Source: UBA1081 sp964613045
GTDB lineage: Bacteria > Bacillota > Clostridia > Oscillospirales > Acutalibacteraceae
Assembly: GCA_964613045.1 (NCBI GenBank)
Contig: CAZTFS010000021.1
Span: 1 to 25,182, forward strand
DNA: 25,182 nt
Reading direction: 5' to 3'
Shown here piece after piece: positions 7,975-15,640 of this stretch. The notes under the pieces were generated by a model. The model had not been told where the DNA came from. It was given only the letters and a program-made list of their open reading frames with translations, and ran no database searches. The translations under genes were made by a program, and so were the position numbers. Position 1 is the first letter of the stretch. Each line of letters starts with the position of its first letter.

Positions 7975-8773
7975 TGTCGGCGGCTGCTCTTACTATCCGG
8001 TCTGCTGATTCAAGTCCGGCTGAAATTCTCAGTGCAAGTCTTGCATCAGCGGCAGTGATTTCTCCGTTAAGATTCACATCACCCATCATGATCGAATTTA
8101 TATCAACAACCTCCTCAGAAAGACTGTCGATAATAACTTCCAAATTTTCTGTTTCACCGTTTTTATATACGACTTCTGCAGCTGCGGAAAGGTTGTGTTT
8201 ACCGCTTTGTTCTGTATTAAATGCCGAATAATGAAGTATGTGTTCAAAATTTTCCGTTCCCCAAGAAGAAACAACATAATCGTATCCCACATCCGTCTCG
8301 ATCCATGATATTTGATAATCCAAAGTGACATCGCCGACATAAAATGACTCATTGGGTGAAAGAATGTTTTTATCTGCTGTAAAGTGAACAACGAATTTAT
8401 CAACTTCCTCATATTTTCCACATATTTCTATTCTGAATGAAGCCACATTTTCAGAGTCATGAGTATCTTTATTTGCATCAAACAGCATTTCTCCGAATCC
8501 GAGTTGCACATAATTTTTATTATTCAGATCTTTGACTTCCGTGATAACATTCTTGTATTCCACATCAAGCTCGTCCTTATTTCCGTCAAGGTCAACACCG
8601 TATGCCGTTGTACTGACATCCACCTTACCGGGATTTTTCACCTCAAATTCAATTGTGGTTCCGGCATAATAATTTTCGTATGCGGGCAGATCAAGCTGAT
8701 CTTCAGCAAATGCAGGAATACACATTCCTAAGATCATAATAACAGATAAAACTAACAATAATAATTTTTTCAT
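7907..8773 (-). CDS. Secreted dockerin type I protein
   Basis: A 288-residue exported protein. Residues 1-23 are a signal peptide with a Lys-Lys start, a hydrophobic core and an AFA-type cleavage site. Residues about 30-225 are a beta-rich, acidic region that I do not assign to a family. Residues 231-288 are a type I dockerin with two calcium loops, DVNLNGEITAAD and DMNGDGSVSAAD, each followed by an ARL.LR..A helix. Dockerins bind cohesins, so the protein probably joins a cohesin-bearing scaffold at the cell surface; no cohesin gene is in this window. GGAGGTG precedes the start. It is last in a tandem dockerin array with no obvious promoter of its own. Its final 23 residues are identical in sequence to those of the 9084-10025 protein. 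Confidence 0.85.
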   Translation of the reverse strand: MKKLLLLVLSVIMILGMCIPAFAEDQLDLPAYENYYAGTTIEFEVKNPGKVDVSTTAYGVDLDGNKDELDVEYKNVITEVKDLNNKNYVQLGFGEMLFDANKDTHDSENVASFRIEICGKYEEVDKFVVHFTADKNILSPNESFYVGDVTLDYQISWIETDVGYDYVVSSWGTENFEHILHYSAFNTEQSGKHNLSAAAEVVYKNGETENLEVIIDSLSEEVVDINSIMMGDVNLNGEITAADARLALRISAGLESADRIVRAAADMNGDGSVSAADARLILRKSARL

Positions 8774-8793
8774 AAAAACACCTCCATTGTTAT

Positions 8794-9060
8794 TTATTCC
8801 AAGCCTGCAGACATTCTGAGAATTGTACGGGCATCCGATGCAGTTGCTGATTTATCATTATCAACATCTGTCAAATATATCTGTACATTTGAAAAAGCCA
8901 TAGTTCCACCAGAATAATTCAATGCATCCCGAGCATCCGCAGCGGTTATATCACCATCCATATTAACATCGCCTTTGCGATAGCTACATTGCTCTGCGTA
9001 CCATTTATAATGAGCCAATAAATCCGAAGCTGTTGATATGAACAAATTATAAATCGGCAC
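8794..9060 (-). pseudogene. Truncated dockerin fragment fused to a duplicated glnN promoter sequence
   Basis: An 88-codon frame starting with GTG. Residues 30-88 are a type I dockerin with two loops, DVNMDGDITAAD and a more degenerate DVDNDKSATASD. The region before it (KWYAEQCSYRKGDV) resembles the end of the RICIN-dockerin protein upstream (NWYLEPICYQVGDV). This looks like the 3' remnant of a second RICIN-dockerin gene. The first dozen codons are simply the translation of the duplicated glnN promoter segment (9024-9060). There is no signal peptide and no convincing ribosome binding site, so it is very probably not made as a secreted protein. Confidence 0.72.
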
Positions 9061-9151
9061 AGCACAAAATGCATTGTGAACAATTACAGTCTTGCGGATT
9101 TGCGGAGAATCAACCTTGCATCTGCGGCGGAAACACTACCGTCACCGTTCA
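9024..9151. repeat. Second copy of the promoter/dockerin-end duplication, internally deleted
   Basis: Bases 9024-9067 copy the glnN promoter region 7782-7825, and bases 9068-9151 copy 7891-7974 exactly. The junction is at a single CACAGCACAA, consistent with deletion between two short direct repeats. The copied promoter retains TATAAT but has lost TTGACA. Confidence 0.88.
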
Positions 9152-10025
9152 CATCCGCAGCTAACAAAAAAACATCGCTTAAAGTTTCAAGATTTGCCGA
9201 GGCTCTGAGTGCAAGTCTTGCATCTGCAGCAGTAACTTTTCCGTCTGCACTGACATCGCATAAATATATAACTAATCTGTAATCATAAGAATAACCCTTA
9301 AACAGAGCATCAACAACAGTTCCTGTTCCGACAATATCGTCAGAGGAAAGAACATTTCCGTCAGAATCAGAAATTCGCATCTCAGGAGCAGAATACATTG
9401 CAAGAATATCACTTGCTTTCTTTTCATCATGCAGGTAAACATAAGGTGTCTGCCCGTCATTTTCGAGAAGAATCAGCTCCGATTTATTAACAATTTTTTT
9501 GCAATAATCATTAATTTTTATTTTTGCCTCACGGATTTTCCCGTCAAAAGTTGTAACTGTTCCGCCGATAACATCAAAAGAAAATTCACCGGTTGACTTT
9601 ACAACATATTGAAATTTTCCATAACCATACAATCCGTTTTCATCAGAATAATTATCATTTTCATTTTTGTCCCAATTGAATATCAGATGATAATTTCCGT
9701 TATCATCAACACTTGTATTGGTTGAAACCCTCCGATAAATAGGTTCTGAAAACGGATACTCAGGCGGTGCAAGGGGATCATCTTTTATATTATAGCACAA
9801 ATCAATCTCCTTTATATCCCACATATTACATGTCTTTATGGAAATTACATAAATTGCTTCTGCCCCGGCATCTTTATTTTCGGAAGCCTTATCATCAAAA
9901 ACCATCATATTCGGAACATTTATACTTATATCGTATTCCTCTTCCTGTGTTTTTTCTGCAAAAACAGGAATGACGCTTACTGTTGCTATCAGAACAGCAA
10001 GAATAACACTAAACAACTTTTTCAT
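9084..10025 (-). CDS. Secreted dockerin type I protein
   Basis: A 313-residue exported protein. Residues 1-23 are a signal peptide (ending VFA). Residues about 30-195 are an acidic region of unknown family. Around 195-250 it has a 'MRISDSDGNVLSSDDIVGTG' module of the kind that often precedes dockerins in this group. Residues 256-313 are the dockerin, with loops DVSADGKVTAAD and DVNGDGSVSAAD. It presumably docks on a cell-surface or secreted scaffold. CCCTCC on the plus strand (10031-10036) is the GGAGGG ribosome binding site, and only 14 bases separate it from the gene upstream. Its 3' end is identical at base level to that of 7907-8773, the mark of recent duplication or gene conversion. Confidence 0.85.
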   Translation of the reverse strand: MKKLFSVILAVLIATVSVIPVFAEKTQEEEYDISINVPNMMVFDDKASENKDAGAEAIYVISIKTCNMWDIKEIDLCYNIKDDPLAPPEYPFSEPIYRRVSTNTSVDDNGNYHLIFNWDKNENDNYSDENGLYGYGKFQYVVKSTGEFSFDVIGGTVTTFDGKIREAKIKINDYCKKIVNKSELILLENDGQTPYVYLHDEKKASDILAMYSAPEMRISDSDGNVLSSDDIVGTGTVVDALFKGYSYDYRLVIYLCDVSADGKVTAADARLALRASANLETLSDVFLLAADVNGDGSVSAADARLILRKSARL

Positions 10026-10039
10026 ACTTTCCCTCCATT

Positions 10040-10888
10040 CTACTCAAGATTCGAAGCGAATCTTAAAACAAGTCTTGAATCTGCAGCTGTAATTAACCCA
10101 TCGCTGTTGGCATCAGATAAATATTCTTTAATATTGGCAAACTCCCCATAAGATTCAAGCCCTGCCGAATAATTCAGAATAATTCTTGAATCTGCGGCGG
10201 TAATCTGTCCATTCATATCTACATCACCAACCTGATAACATATCGGCTCAAGATACCAATTCTGACTCAATTCTAAATCAGATGTAGAATCATTTCTTTT
10301 CCACACAGTCTGTGCATTGACGGATGTTGAATTATTCAGTATTGATAATAAATATTGAGAATCATCATTGATACTATTAATGATAACAGAACCGTCGTTG
10401 TTCATCTGAACAGAAACATCTGCCACATTTGATGAATCTAACGATATGGAATAATACTTATTACTAACCACACTATTTATATCAAGGCAACCAGTATCAC
10501 CAACAAAGTTTTTGAGAGTATAATAACCATTCGAGCTTTTCCATAGAACCCATTGTTGTGTAGTTCCGCCGGTGAAAGCATTTTGAGTATATCCTGTACT
10601 ACTCGAATAATTCAAGTAATTTCCACTTTGTTTATTTTTTATAAAGTAGACACCCTCAAAATCGCTTGTATATTGGAATTGTTCTTCATCAAATGACCAT
10701 GCATAAGCAACATTTACAGTTTCGGAATACGAATCTACCCTGTTGATTCTTGCTGTATAAGTGGCATTTTCTGAAAGTGATGTAACATAAACCATTTCAG
10801 TTGATGAAGTATCTAACGAACTGGATCCTACCGTTGAACCTCCATTGAGAATGGTAAGATTGAGATTTGTCTCTTCACCGACACCCAC
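10040..10888 (-). pseudogene. 5'-truncated RICIN-like/dockerin protein
   Basis: A 282-codon frame that can only start at GTG and lacks a signal peptide and ribosome binding site. Residues about 75-215 resemble a ricin-type beta-trefoil (YFIKNKQSGNYLNY, QQWVLWKSSNGYYTLKN, QNWYLEP). Such domains often bind carbohydrate. Residues 221-282 are a dockerin (DVDMNGQITAAD, DANSDGLITAAD). The frame is open only five codons upstream of the GTG, to a TGA beside an A-run; one extra A there would join it to a further upstream frame, but no signal peptide appears there either. An intact relative would have an N-terminal export signal and probably a catalytic domain. I read it as a decayed gene, though translation of the remnant cannot be excluded. 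Confidence 0.65.
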
Positions 10889-10982
10889 ACTAAATGTTTT
10901 TCAATTACCATACCGGCAACACCCTTTCGTACAACATAAACAAAAATCTTTTTCTTATAAAGGAAGATTTTAGTCTATTCAC

Positions 10983-11011
10983 ACTATAACACACATTCAC
11001 TAAAAATACAA
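10983..11011 (-). promoter_or_regulatory. Putative promoter of the dockerin array
   Basis: On the minus strand TTGTAT (11006-11011) and TATAGT (10983-10988) are spaced by 17 bp, about 95 bases before the GTG of the RICIN-dockerin remnant. It is the only promoter-like sequence I see ahead of the tandem dockerin genes, so it may still drive the intact genes downstream. Confidence 0.45.
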
Positions 11012-11073
11012 TACTTTTTACATATTTACCCTGTGATTTTTTTCCTTTATTATCAGAAATTCAAGTTTATACA

Positions 11074-11106
11074 TAAAAAAAGACAGCCGATGAACTCCGA
11101 CTGTCT
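11074..11106 (-). terminator. Terminator of the secreted metallophosphoesterase gene
   Basis: AGACAGTCG (11098-11106 on the minus strand) pairs with CGGCTGTCT (11081-11089), with one G-U pair and an 8-nt loop, and is followed by a run of T. It begins 18 bases after the stop codon. Confidence 0.82.
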
Positions 11107-11123
11107 GTTTATCTGAAAACTAA

Positions 11124-12818
11124 TTAACCGATGCTGAACATCTTCCGGATGTAGTACATAATGCTCTTGAAGAAATCTGCAATCATGTCAAAGAAGCTCT
11201 TGATCTTATCAAGGAAGCTTTCCGCCTCAACTGTTGTCTTTCCGTAACCGGGAAGCGTAACATTGTTGTCAGCAGGTGCATCATCAACAGTAAACTCTGC
11301 CAGAAGAGGCATAACTATGCTTGACATAAGCATATCAATACCCTGTGAGTAACTCATTCCGCTGCCTGCGAAGGATATAAGCCATGAAGGCACATCAACC
11401 TCAAGCATTGTGCAGATATACGTCAGTGCGACAGCATATTCCTCTGCAGTAAGATCTGCAAGTGCATAGTTAAGAATTGCAGAAAGAGCAGTTGAAACGA
11501 TATCAAGCTCTGTGCTGTAAACAGGATAATTCTCATCGCCCACGCAGTGAGCCTGATATAGCGTAATAATGAGATCAAGCATATCCTTATAATCACTTGC
11601 CTTAAGAGTATCGCCGTTGGCAATTACAAGAGCTTCAACACTCTTGCCGTTTTCTGTTTCCTCTGCCCTGTAGAGAGGATATTTTAATGCTTCGCAAAGC
11701 TTTGTGCTTACCTTATCAAATATAGCTTCAACATCAGCATCTTCCTCATCAAAATTTATGAGCTTTTTAAGATAAGAAGGCGTAAGATAGCTTCCGATAC
11801 CTTCTCTGAGACCTTTCCATATGCATGTCTTTGCGTAATTTTTGAAGTCAGAGCCTGCAAGAGCTACTGCTTCGTCTGAAAGTCCTGCGGGAAGAAGTGA
11901 AGTATCTATCTTCTCAACATATTTTGTAGAAAAAACAACATCTGAACCAAATGTTACGCATCTGTATGCAACAGGATAACCGTTAAGTGAATTTGTAACT
12001 GCGTCATAGATGACACTACCGTCTGATGCCGTATAGCTTGCTATATCGTGATTGTGAGTATGACCTGTAAAAATGTACTGAACTCCGTTTGAAGCAAGAA
12101 CTTCAGCAAGTCCCAGACTTGAATCAACTATAGCACCGGCATGGATAGCATCATTGAAAATATAATGCTCAAGAAGATTGTGATGCATCATGGCAATCAC
12201 CTTTTTGCCGTCAGCAACAGCCTGCTTGCACTGAGCTTCGATCCATGCAACTCTTTCTGCCGTCATACATTCGACACTTTCACCTTTATCAGTGCTGTCA
12301 ATACCGATAAGTCTGTATTCATCGTTAAGATCAGCTACATAAGTGATTGAATTTGTATCCGTTGCAATTGCATCGCCGTAACCGAAATCGGAATATATAG
12401 CCGCAAAGCTCTCTTTGGTGGTCTTAAAGAAGTCATGGTTGCCGGGGATAACGTAAACCTGCTTGCCTGTTTCGGCTTCAAATTCAGCAAGCTTTGCCGC
12501 CAAAAGAATATGCTCGGCTTCTGTTCCTGCGTTTACAAGGTCACCGGAAAGCAGAAGTACATCAGCATTACTTCCGGCAGCATTGTCAAGAAATGCGGTT
12601 ATAATTGCGTTTGATTCATAAAGCAACTGACCTGAAGAAGGAACGTGCGAATAGGCATCATCAGACGTGTTGCCTGTGTATACAGTAAATGAATTTGATG
12701 AAAAATGAAGATCGCTGGCTACGATAACATTGAGATCACCGTCAGCCGCAGAAGCACCCACAGCAACTGAGCCCATAAGCATTATGACACTCAGAAGAAC
12801 AGATAAAAATTTTCTCAT
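11124..12818 (-). CDS. Secreted calcineurin-like metallophosphoesterase with C-terminal amphipathic tail
   Basis: A 564-residue exported phosphoesterase. Residues 1-24 are a signal peptide (SVAVGASA). The dinuclear-metal motifs are complete: DLHF (36-39), GDLVNAG (92-98), GNHD (126-129), MHH (211-213) and GHTH (252-255). The natural substrate (phospholipid, nucleotide or wall polymer) cannot be told. Residues about 300-520 are a helical extension without a family I recognise. The last 35 residues end in an aromatic and Lys-rich amphipathic stretch (FFKSIMYYIRKMFSIG) that may hold the protein at the membrane or wall; the surface protein at the window end finishes in a similar way. AAAGGA precedes the start. 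It is transcribed alone. Confidence 0.88.
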   Translation of the reverse strand: MRKFLSVLLSVIMLMGSVAVGASAADGDLNVIVASDLHFSSNSFTVYTGNTSDDAYSHVPSSGQLLYESNAIITAFLDNAAGSNADVLLLSGDLVNAGTEAEHILLAAKLAEFEAETGKQVYVIPGNHDFFKTTKESFAAIYSDFGYGDAIATDTNSITYVADLNDEYRLIGIDSTDKGESVECMTAERVAWIEAQCKQAVADGKKVIAMMHHNLLEHYIFNDAIHAGAIVDSSLGLAEVLASNGVQYIFTGHTHNHDIASYTASDGSVIYDAVTNSLNGYPVAYRCVTFGSDVVFSTKYVEKIDTSLLPAGLSDEAVALAGSDFKNYAKTCIWKGLREGIGSYLTPSYLKKLINFDEEDADVEAIFDKVSTKLCEALKYPLYRAEETENGKSVEALVIANGDTLKASDYKDMLDLIITLYQAHCVGDENYPVYSTELDIVSTALSAILNYALADLTAEEYAVALTYICTMLEVDVPSWLISFAGSGMSYSQGIDMLMSSIVMPLLAEFTVDDAPADNNVTLPGYGKTTVEAESFLDKIKSFFDMIADFFKSIMYYIRKMFSIG

Positions 12819-12859
12819 AGGTATTATCCTTTCATGAAACGTTTATATAAGGTATTTAT

Positions 12860-12888
12860 AATATAGCACATAATCAACAGTAAGTCAA
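12860..12888 (-). promoter_or_regulatory. Promoter of the secreted metallophosphoesterase
   Basis: On the minus strand TTGACT (12883-12888) and TATATT (12860-12865) are spaced by 17 bp, about 45 bases before the start codon. Confidence 0.6.
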
Positions 12889-12988
12889 CAAATGTTAAAT
12901 CATTTTTTATACAATTGTAATAAACCTGCAACATATATGTAATTTCTGTACAGCTCCAAATTTTTTTGAAAAAAAATTAAAAAAACTA

Positions 12989-13017
12989 TTGACAAAGTGA
13001 ATAATCTGCGTTATAAT
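12989..13017 (+). promoter_or_regulatory. perR promoter
   Basis: TTGACA (12989-12994) and TATAAT (13012-13017), both perfect consensus, are spaced by 17 bp. Transcription would start inside or just before the palindrome at 13025-13041. Confidence 0.8.
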
Positions 13018-13024
13018 AACAATA

Positions 13025-13041
13025 ACAATTATCATTATTGT
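13025..13041 (+). promoter_or_regulatory. PerR/Fur-type operator
   Basis: A 17-bp palindrome, ACAATTATCATTATTGT, symmetric except for one mismatched pair, lies between the -10 box and the ribosome binding site of the Fur-family gene. Position and AT-rich 7-1-7 style fit the Per/Fur box class and imply autoregulation. Surrounding copies of AATAACAA extend the similarity upstream. Confidence 0.65.
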
Positions 13042-13057
13042 TTAGGAGGCGGACAAA

Positions 13058-13462
13058 ATGAGTGAAAAGGTCAGAAAATATTCCCGAAAAAGAGAAGCAA
13101 TCCGTGAAGTGCTCATGAGCACCAAAAGTCACCCTACCGCCGAGTGGATATTCAGCCGGCTGAAGCCTGAGATCCCCGACCTGAGCCTTGCAACGGTTTA
13201 CAGAAACTTAAGCGAGATGAAACAAAACGGTGAGATACAGAGTGTAGCATTCTGGGGCGGTAAGGAACGGTTCGACGGCAATGTGGAGAAACATTCACAT
13301 TTCGTCTGTGATAATTGCGGAAGAATAGATGATTTCGACTTCATACGCCACGATGCGGAGCTTGACAGTGAAGCTCAGAAGCATTTCGGCGGCAGGATCG
13401 ATTTCCACACCCTTGTATTCCACGGTACATGTAATGAATGTATCGAAAATGACAGTCAGTAA
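13058..13462 (+). CDS. perR: Fur-family peroxide-response regulator, PerR-like
   Basis: A 134-residue metal-dependent repressor. Residues 1-70 are the winged helix (recognition region LSLATVYRNLSEM). The structural zinc site is Cys84/Cys87 (CDNC) with Cys125/Cys128 (CNEC). The regulatory site matches PerR: His25, Asp73, His79, His81 and Asp92 or Asp94. The Asp at 73 (ERFDGN) is the PerR-type residue, whereas Fur usually has Glu or His at the equivalent place. It would sense peroxide by iron-catalysed oxidation of the histidines and release its targets. The promoter and 17-bp palindrome just upstream suggest self-regulation. The reverse rubrerythrin 57 bases downstream is the expected target. 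A small hairpin (AACGC/GCGTT, 13461-13475) follows the stop codon. Confidence 0.88.
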   Translation: MSEKVRKYSRKREAIREVLMSTKSHPTAEWIFSRLKPEIPDLSLATVYRNLSEMKQNGEIQSVAFWGGKERFDGNVEKHSHFVCDNCGRIDDFDFIRHDAELDSEAQKHFGGRIDFHTLVFHGTCNECIENDSQ

Positions 13463-13519
13463 CGCAATAAGCGTTCATATAAATTAAAATTAATTTTACT
13501 CTAATGGAGGTATTTTGAA

Positions 13520-14107
13520 ATGAAAAAATGGGTTTGTCCGGTATGCGGTTATGTTCACGAGGGAGATGCAGCACCTGAAAAGTGCCCTGTTTGCAGAGTT
13601 CCCGGCGAAAGATTTACAGAGCAGGTTGGAGATATGAAGCTTGCTGCTGAGCATGAATACGGCATTTATGAGAAGACAGTTGCAAGCAATCCTGACATCA
13701 GTGCCGAGGATAAGCAGTATATCCTTGAACAGCTTATGGCTAACTTCAACGGTGAATGCAGCGAAGTAGGTATGTATCTTTGCATGGCTCGTATCGCTCA
13801 TCGTGAAGGCTATCCGGAGATCGGTCTGTATTGGGAAAAGGCAGCTTATGAAGAGGCTGAGCACGCAGCAAAGTTTGCAGAGCTTTTAGGCGAAACACTT
13901 GAGCCCAAGATGAAGGCTACAACAAAGGATAACCTTGCATGGCGTGTAGACTGTGAATACGGTGCAACACAGGGCAAGTTTGACCTTGCAGCATGTGCAA
14001 AGAAGAACGGTCTTGATGCGATCCATGATACAGTGCACGAAATGGCAAGAGACGAAGCAAGACACGGTAAGGCTCTCGAAGGTCTTCTTAAGAGATATTT
14101 CGGTTAA
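13520..14107 (+). CDS. rbr: Reverse rubrerythrin
   Basis: A 195-residue non-haem iron peroxidase that reduces hydrogen peroxide in the cytoplasm of anaerobes. The domain order is inverted relative to classical rubrerythrin: the rubredoxin-like Fe(Cys)4 domain comes first (Cys6, Cys9, Cys22, Cys25), and the four-helix diiron domain follows (NGECSE around 78-82, EEAEH 111-115, EMARDEARH 174-182). This is the revRbr arrangement known from Clostridium. TGGAGG (13505-13510) supports the start. A 14-bp palindrome, TAAAATTAATTTTA (13485-13498), in the gap before it could be a further PerR site or just AT-rich. Co-transcription with perR is likely. Confidence 0.93.
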   Translation: MKKWVCPVCGYVHEGDAAPEKCPVCRVPGERFTEQVGDMKLAAEHEYGIYEKTVASNPDISAEDKQYILEQLMANFNGECSEVGMYLCMARIAHREGYPEIGLYWEKAAYEEAEHAAKFAELLGETLEPKMKATTKDNLAWRVDCEYGATQGKFDLAACAKKNGLDAIHDTVHEMARDEARHGKALEGLLKRYFG

Positions 14108-14126
14108 TTCAATACAAAAAAAAATC

Positions 14127-14157
14127 ATCGGATGTCCGAAAGGGCATCCGATTTTTG
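14127..14157. terminator. Bidirectional terminator between rbr and oadG
   Basis: ATCGGATG (14127-14134) pairs with CATCCGAT (14145-14152), with further C-C/G-G pairs in the loop. T-runs follow on the plus strand (14152-14157) and, from the A-run at 14116-14124, on the minus strand. It serves both converging genes. Confidence 0.85.
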
Positions 14158-14194
14158 TGTTAATAATGAGCATCACAATACAGAGATACTTATA

Positions 14195-14440
14195 TCAATT
14201 ATTTTCTTTGTCCTTTTTCTTCTTTGTGCCGGAAGTAATCGTATTAAGCAATGTAACAAGAAGAATAATTACTATCGTTACTATAAAAATACCAACCATG
14301 CCGAATCCCATGATCTTGAGGGATTCAAGAATACTGTCCATGCTGCCGAAAAAGCCTTCTGCTTCACTTGCAAGCTCACTTGCCGGCATGCTTGAAAGTT
14401 CTTCTGCAATTTCTGTAATGATCTCAGATACGTTTTCCAT
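14195..14440 (-). CDS. oadG: Sodium-pump decarboxylase gamma subunit, OadG-like
   Basis: An 81-residue single-pass membrane protein. An acidic N-terminal half is followed by a transmembrane helix (about 46-67) that begins GFGMVGIFIVT, the pattern of OadG family subunits, and a Lys-rich tail. In oxaloacetate or methylmalonyl-CoA decarboxylases this subunit anchors the carboxyltransferase to the beta subunit. It starts 13 bases after oadB, with AAGGAGG in the gap, so the two are co-transcribed. Small size makes the family call less certain than for oadB. Confidence 0.8.
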   Translation of the reverse strand: MENVSEIITEIAEELSSMPASELASEAEGFFGSMDSILESLKIMGFGMVGIFIVTIVIILLVTLLNTITSGTKKKKDKENN

Positions 14441-14453
14441 CAGCTTAACCTCC

Positions 14454-15548
14454 TTATCTTACAAGTGACAGAATGAGACCACCTGCGATAACAGATGCGA
14501 TCTGACCTGAAACATTAACACCGATAGCCTGCATAAGAATGTAGTTCTGGGGATCTTCTTCTTTAGCAATCTTGCTGACAACACGTGCAGACATGGGGAA
14601 TGCAGAGATACCTGCCGCACCGATCATAGGATTGATCTTATTCTTCAAGAACAGGTTCATGAACTTTGCAAGCATGATGCCGCCGAATGTATCGAAAATG
14701 AATGCAACAAGACCGAGACCCATAATAAGGAGTGTTTCACCTCTGAGGAATTCTGATGCTGTCATTCTTGATGCGATTGTAAGACCAAGGAAGATCGTGA
14801 TAAGGTTTGCAAGAACATTCTGAGCCGTATTTGAAAGCGAATCAAGAACACCGCACTCTCTGATAAGGTTACCGAACATAAGGAAACCGATAAGAGCAAC
14901 TGCGTCAGGAGCTACAAGACCGACAATAACAGTAACAAAGATGGGGAAAAGGATCTTCGTCATCTTTGAAACCTTCTTGGTTGAATACTTCATTCTGATC
15001 TGACGCTCTTTCTTTGTTGTGCAGAGCTTGATGATGGGTGGCTGAACAATAGGAACAAGAGCCATATACGAATATGCCGCAACCATGATAGCCGCTGTGT
15101 AGTCTGAATTAAGAGTCTGTGCAACGAAAATTGATGTAGGACCGTCAGCAGCACCGATAATTGCAATTGATGCCGCATTGTGAAGTTCGAAACCGAATAC
15201 AGATGCAAGTACAAGAGTAAAGAAAATGCCGAACTGTGCCGCCGCACCGAATAACATCAGTTTCGGATTTCCCAGCAACGGTTCAAAGTCGATCATTGCA
15301 CCGATACCGATAAAAAGTATCAGAGGCATAAGCTCGTTGCTCTCAATACCTATTTCAAACAGGTGATCAATAACAGTCTTTGCACCCGATTCGGGAAGGT
15401 TGATAAGAATTGCACCGAAGCCCATAGGAAGAAGAAGTGTAGGCTCCATTTCTTTTTTTATTGCAAGATAAATCAGCACACCACCGATTATCCACATGAT
15501 AATCTGCTTTATTTCCAGATTACCGAGGTTAGAGAATATCACATCCAT
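14454..15548 (-). CDS. oadB: Sodium-translocating decarboxylase beta subunit
   Basis: A 364-residue polytopic membrane protein that couples decarboxylation of a carboxybiotin group to Na+ export. Family motifs are GIGAMIDFEPLL (81-92), IGAADGPTSIF (131-141, containing the functionally important Asp135), GNLIRECGVLDSLS and NPMIGAAGISAFPMSARV near 306-323. The substrate (oxaloacetate, methylmalonyl-CoA or glutaconyl-CoA) is set by the alpha subunit, which is absent here, as is the biotin carrier. Only the gamma subunit follows. AAGGAGC lies about ten bases before the start. It has its own promoter at 15588-15616. Confidence 0.92.
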   Translation of the reverse strand: MDVIFSNLGNLEIKQIIMWIIGGVLIYLAIKKEMEPTLLLPMGFGAILINLPESGAKTVIDHLFEIGIESNELMPLILFIGIGAMIDFEPLLGNPKLMLFGAAAQFGIFFTLVLASVFGFELHNAASIAIIGAADGPTSIFVAQTLNSDYTAAIMVAAYSYMALVPIVQPPIIKLCTTKKERQIRMKYSTKKVSKMTKILFPIFVTVIVGLVAPDAVALIGFLMFGNLIRECGVLDSLSNTAQNVLANLITIFLGLTIASRMTASEFLRGETLLIMGLGLVAFIFDTFGGIMLAKFMNLFLKNKINPMIGAAGISAFPMSARVVSKIAKEEDPQNYILMQAIGVNVSGQIASVIAGGLILSLVR

Positions 15549-15587
15549 TTTGCGATGCTCCTTTTTTTCCGTTTTTCTACCGCATAC

Positions 15588-15616
15588 ATTGTATCACGCA
15601 AGATGTAAAGATTCAA
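15588..15616 (-). promoter_or_regulatory. oadB promoter
   Basis: On the minus strand TTGAAT (15611-15616) and TACAAT (15588-15593) are spaced by 17 bp, about 40 bases before the oadB start. Confidence 0.6.
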
Positions 15617-15640
15617 CATGAATTTTCGGAAAATTATTCA

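Noticed and set aside
7907..10888. Dockerin array as a full cellulosome locus
   Set aside because: No cohesin, scaffoldin or glycoside hydrolase was seen in the window, so only dockerin-bearing proteins are claimed.
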